A DNA stretch of 64,000 nucleotides from Diprion similis. Lineage: Eukaryota; Arthropoda; Insecta; Hymenoptera; Diprionidae. The notes under the pieces are model-generated. The model searched no databases, was not told the DNA's origin, and saw nothing but the letters and a program-made list of their open reading frames with translations. Of the stretch, positions 62,001-64,000 are shown one piece after another; the first letter of the stretch is position 1, and each line of letters begins with the position of its first letter. The position numbers were made by a program, and so were the translations under genes. The stretch lies in the NCBI RefSeq assembly GCF_021155765.1, contig NC_060114.1:5270001-5334000 (forward strand), given 5' to 3'.

Positions 62001-63924
62001 GTTTCTGCTCATCGCTGATTGAGTATAGCTTGAGTAAAATCTACTAATCACCGGATTTATCACCGCGTTTAATATGCTAATTCATTTCTATGTCACGATT
62101 TCAACAGGATGAAATAAACGCCCCTAAAGAAATGCGAGACAACGTGGAAAAGTACGTCACTTATTATTGGAAGAAGCAAGGTAGCTCCAAATTCAATATA
62201 ATGAAATTCACTCTGTATCCAACAATATTCCTGAAAGAATGCGCTTTGGAATTGGCCTGGGATGCTTGCAAGCATGTGAGTGCATTTTAACAAGTTTGGG
62301 AAACGAGAGAATGAATTATAATCAAGGAAACACGTGTCTGATCCCGTGATTGAAATCCATCTTGTCAATTTAGACGGTGTAATATCGTCAGACGAGATGA
62401 GTATCAAATTATACTCACACATTGGAAACGATTTGCAGTCGCATTTGTTACGTGACCAGCCAATACCATTCCTTCGGAATTTGGCAACAGTTTTCGATCG
62501 TGAATATTACCGTCCTGGTGAAGTGATATTCCGCAAGTACGAATGGAAAACGAAATTGATCTACGTCATAAAAGGTGTCATCCAACTTCTGTCAGAGGAG
62601 GACGATCAGTCGCCGATCCTGAGTTTTTCAGGAGGAACAGTTTTCGGCGAAAGCACCTTGATCATCAGCCACAGATCGCTCTGCAACGTGATCGCCTGCA
62701 CAAAGGTGGAACTGAACGTGCTGCATCGGCACAAATTCGTCAAATTGATGTCATCTAGATTCCATGGAATTCACAGAGTCATTCAGTCCAAGATCAGACT
62801 CAGGTACTGGAAAGCAGTCAGAATGGTAGCCATCGGCGCTGCTCTTCAGAAGAATAAGTCCCACATCGTGTAAGCTACTTCATTATAACTGGAAGGAAAT
62901 GAACCAGAGTTCCAAGCGATTTCGTTCCACCATTTTTTCAGTTGAAATGCCATAAAAGTTTCCCTCGAATCAACTCTTTTCAGAAACGTGCCCGCCTGCA
63001 CTGACGTAGCTTGGCTCAAGCAGACGCTAGTAGTGTTGGAAAATCGAACAAATCGTCTGACTCGACGAGAGAAGAAAACTGTGCAGATAGACACAGTCTT
63101 TACATCCACAGACTTCAGATACACATTTGAATTTTTGGATATGCTCGTCATATCAGACGTGTGTTGAATTATTGAATTATTTCCACAGCTGAGAACAATG
63201 TATTTAAAGAAGCTGTAATGAGATCCTGGTTTTCAGGACATCACCACCATGACAGAACAGGTTTGCCTCAACAACGGTAAATTACCGTGGATATTTTGTC
63301 CTAATACGATGATTCTCAAATATTGGAAAGCTTTTGTAATGGTCTGCTGTCTCGTTCTGACTGTAATCATTCCGCTCCATGTCACCCTACCGAGTTTCCA
63401 GGTTATTGATATCATCTTTGGTCTCCACGTATTTTCTCTGGTCTACCTTTTTGATTTTATCATTATTTCGTCGACTATGATTCACGAGAATGACAGTAAG
63501 TTTCAACATACGTTTTATTATTTACAATCAGTGACCCTCAATCAAGTCATATTTCAGAAAACTTTCTCGTATCTTTCGTTTCTACAATAAGAAACATCAG
63601 ACGTATAGAATTAATGTATTAGTTGTATTTAATCTGATTGTGACACGAGGCAAAAAAAAAAAAAAATGTGATAAAATTCATTAAACTTTGTTCGAAAACA
63701 GCTTCATTTACCTTATTTAACTTTTTTCATTCATCGTGCTCATTTTTGAAACAGTGGTGTACACGGACATTCTTGACATTATCTCCAGGAGGATGCATTA
63801 CATGAGTTACTGGGCTGATTTCGTCGCTGCCTTCCCTGTCGATTGGATATTAGAAATGTTTGGATCCAGAAACGGGCAAGTTCTTGCTTACTGCAAGCTT
63901 AATCGGTTGGTGAAGATTTACAAG
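59068..63924 (+). CDS. Multi-repeat CNBD ion channel (CNGK/HCN-like), 3' incomplete
   Basis: Nine exons in the window: 59068-59305, 59809-60072, 60543-60780, 61196-61367, 62108-62275, 62439-62869, 62984-63158, 63237-63495, 63755-63924; phases all join, giving 705 aa and continuing past the window. Repeat 1: S1 in exon 1, S2-S4 in exon 2 (S4 reads RLLRIHRLFTFFR), S5 and pore in exon 3, S6 and C-linker in exons 4-5, and the cyclic-nucleotide-binding domain in exon 6 (YRPGEVIF, then FGE at 429-431 and Arg-Ser at 439-440, the phosphate-contact positions). The pore reads TQVSGHGFPEV, not GYG/GFG. From residue 563 a second S1 starts (LPWIFCPNT, KYWKAFVMV), with S3/S4 in exon 9 ending LNRLVKIYK. Two repeats in one chain recall sperm CNGK channels, which have four. 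Membrane protein gated by voltage and/or cyclic nucleotide; ion selectivity uncertain. Confidence 0.85.
61613..61734. mobile_element. Palindromic MITE in channel intron 4
   Basis: TGTAGCATGCCCGTAA at the left pairs with TTACGGGCATGCCACA at the right; the arms continue inward through GGATAAATTTCAG / CTGAAATTATCC. About 122 bases, no coding potential. Confidence 0.82.
61746..61965. mobile_element. Second palindromic element in channel intron 4
   Basis: CACGGTATGGGCATTGAAAAG pairs with the complement ending at 61,965. An inner hairpin centred on TTCGAA (GATGCGCAC TTCGAA ATGCGCATC, about 61,809-61,872) nests inside. It lies 12 bases after the previous palindrome and may be part of the same compound element. 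Confidence 0.78.
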
Positions 63925-64000
63925 GTCAGTATCCATCAGATCATCAAATATTGTATATTTCATGACGTAGTTTCTACTGTTCTGTGCGACATTTAATATC

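Overview
This is eukaryotic nuclear DNA, almost certainly from an insect. It is AT-rich, its protein-coding genes are split by GT–AG introns, and it carries an unmistakable hunchback gene plus MITE-like and satellite repeats. A hymenopteran fits the general look, but I cannot prove the order. All four genes recognised lie on the + strand. Exon boundaries were read by eye from splice signals, phase continuity and family resemblance; no transcript data were available.

Layout. (1) 1351-7640: hunchback, three coding exons, 638 codons, seven C2H2 fingers, with a long AT-rich, low-complexity downstream region. (2) 12818-58093: a soluble adenylyl cyclase (ADCY10/sAC)-like gene, 29 proposed coding exons, about 1,728 aa: degenerate cyclase domains C1 and C2, a P-loop ATPase, then a long TPR-like C-terminal half. 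Intron 15 holds an intronless hAT-transposase-derived BED-finger gene (24585-26510) on the same strand. Intron 26 (about 19.7 kb) holds a 15-kb satellite array with a 312-bp monomer (about 38,975-54,235) and nested foldback elements. (3) 59068 to beyond the window end: a voltage-gated-channel/cyclic-nucleotide-binding-domain protein. One full S1-S6 + CNBD repeat is followed, in the same reading frame, by the S1-S4 part of a second repeat, so it looks like a pseudo-multimeric CNGK-type channel.

How they may work together. The cyclase-like gene ends about 1 kb upstream of the channel, in the same orientation. In sea urchin sperm, sAC and CNGK channels belong to one signalling cascade. A tandem cyclase-like/CNBD-channel pair is therefore the most interesting candidate system here. 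The twist is that the cyclase-like protein has lost nearly all catalytic residues in both cyclase halves while keeping a perfect Walker A motif. It may be a pseudo-cyclase working as a sensor or scaffold. The channel also has an unusual pore signature (GHG). The giant satellite-filled intron recalls testis-expressed genes of other insects; that link is inference only.

The remaining sequence is introns and intergenic DNA rich in short inverted-repeat elements, microsatellites and homopolymers. No tRNA, rRNA or CRISPR array was recognised.
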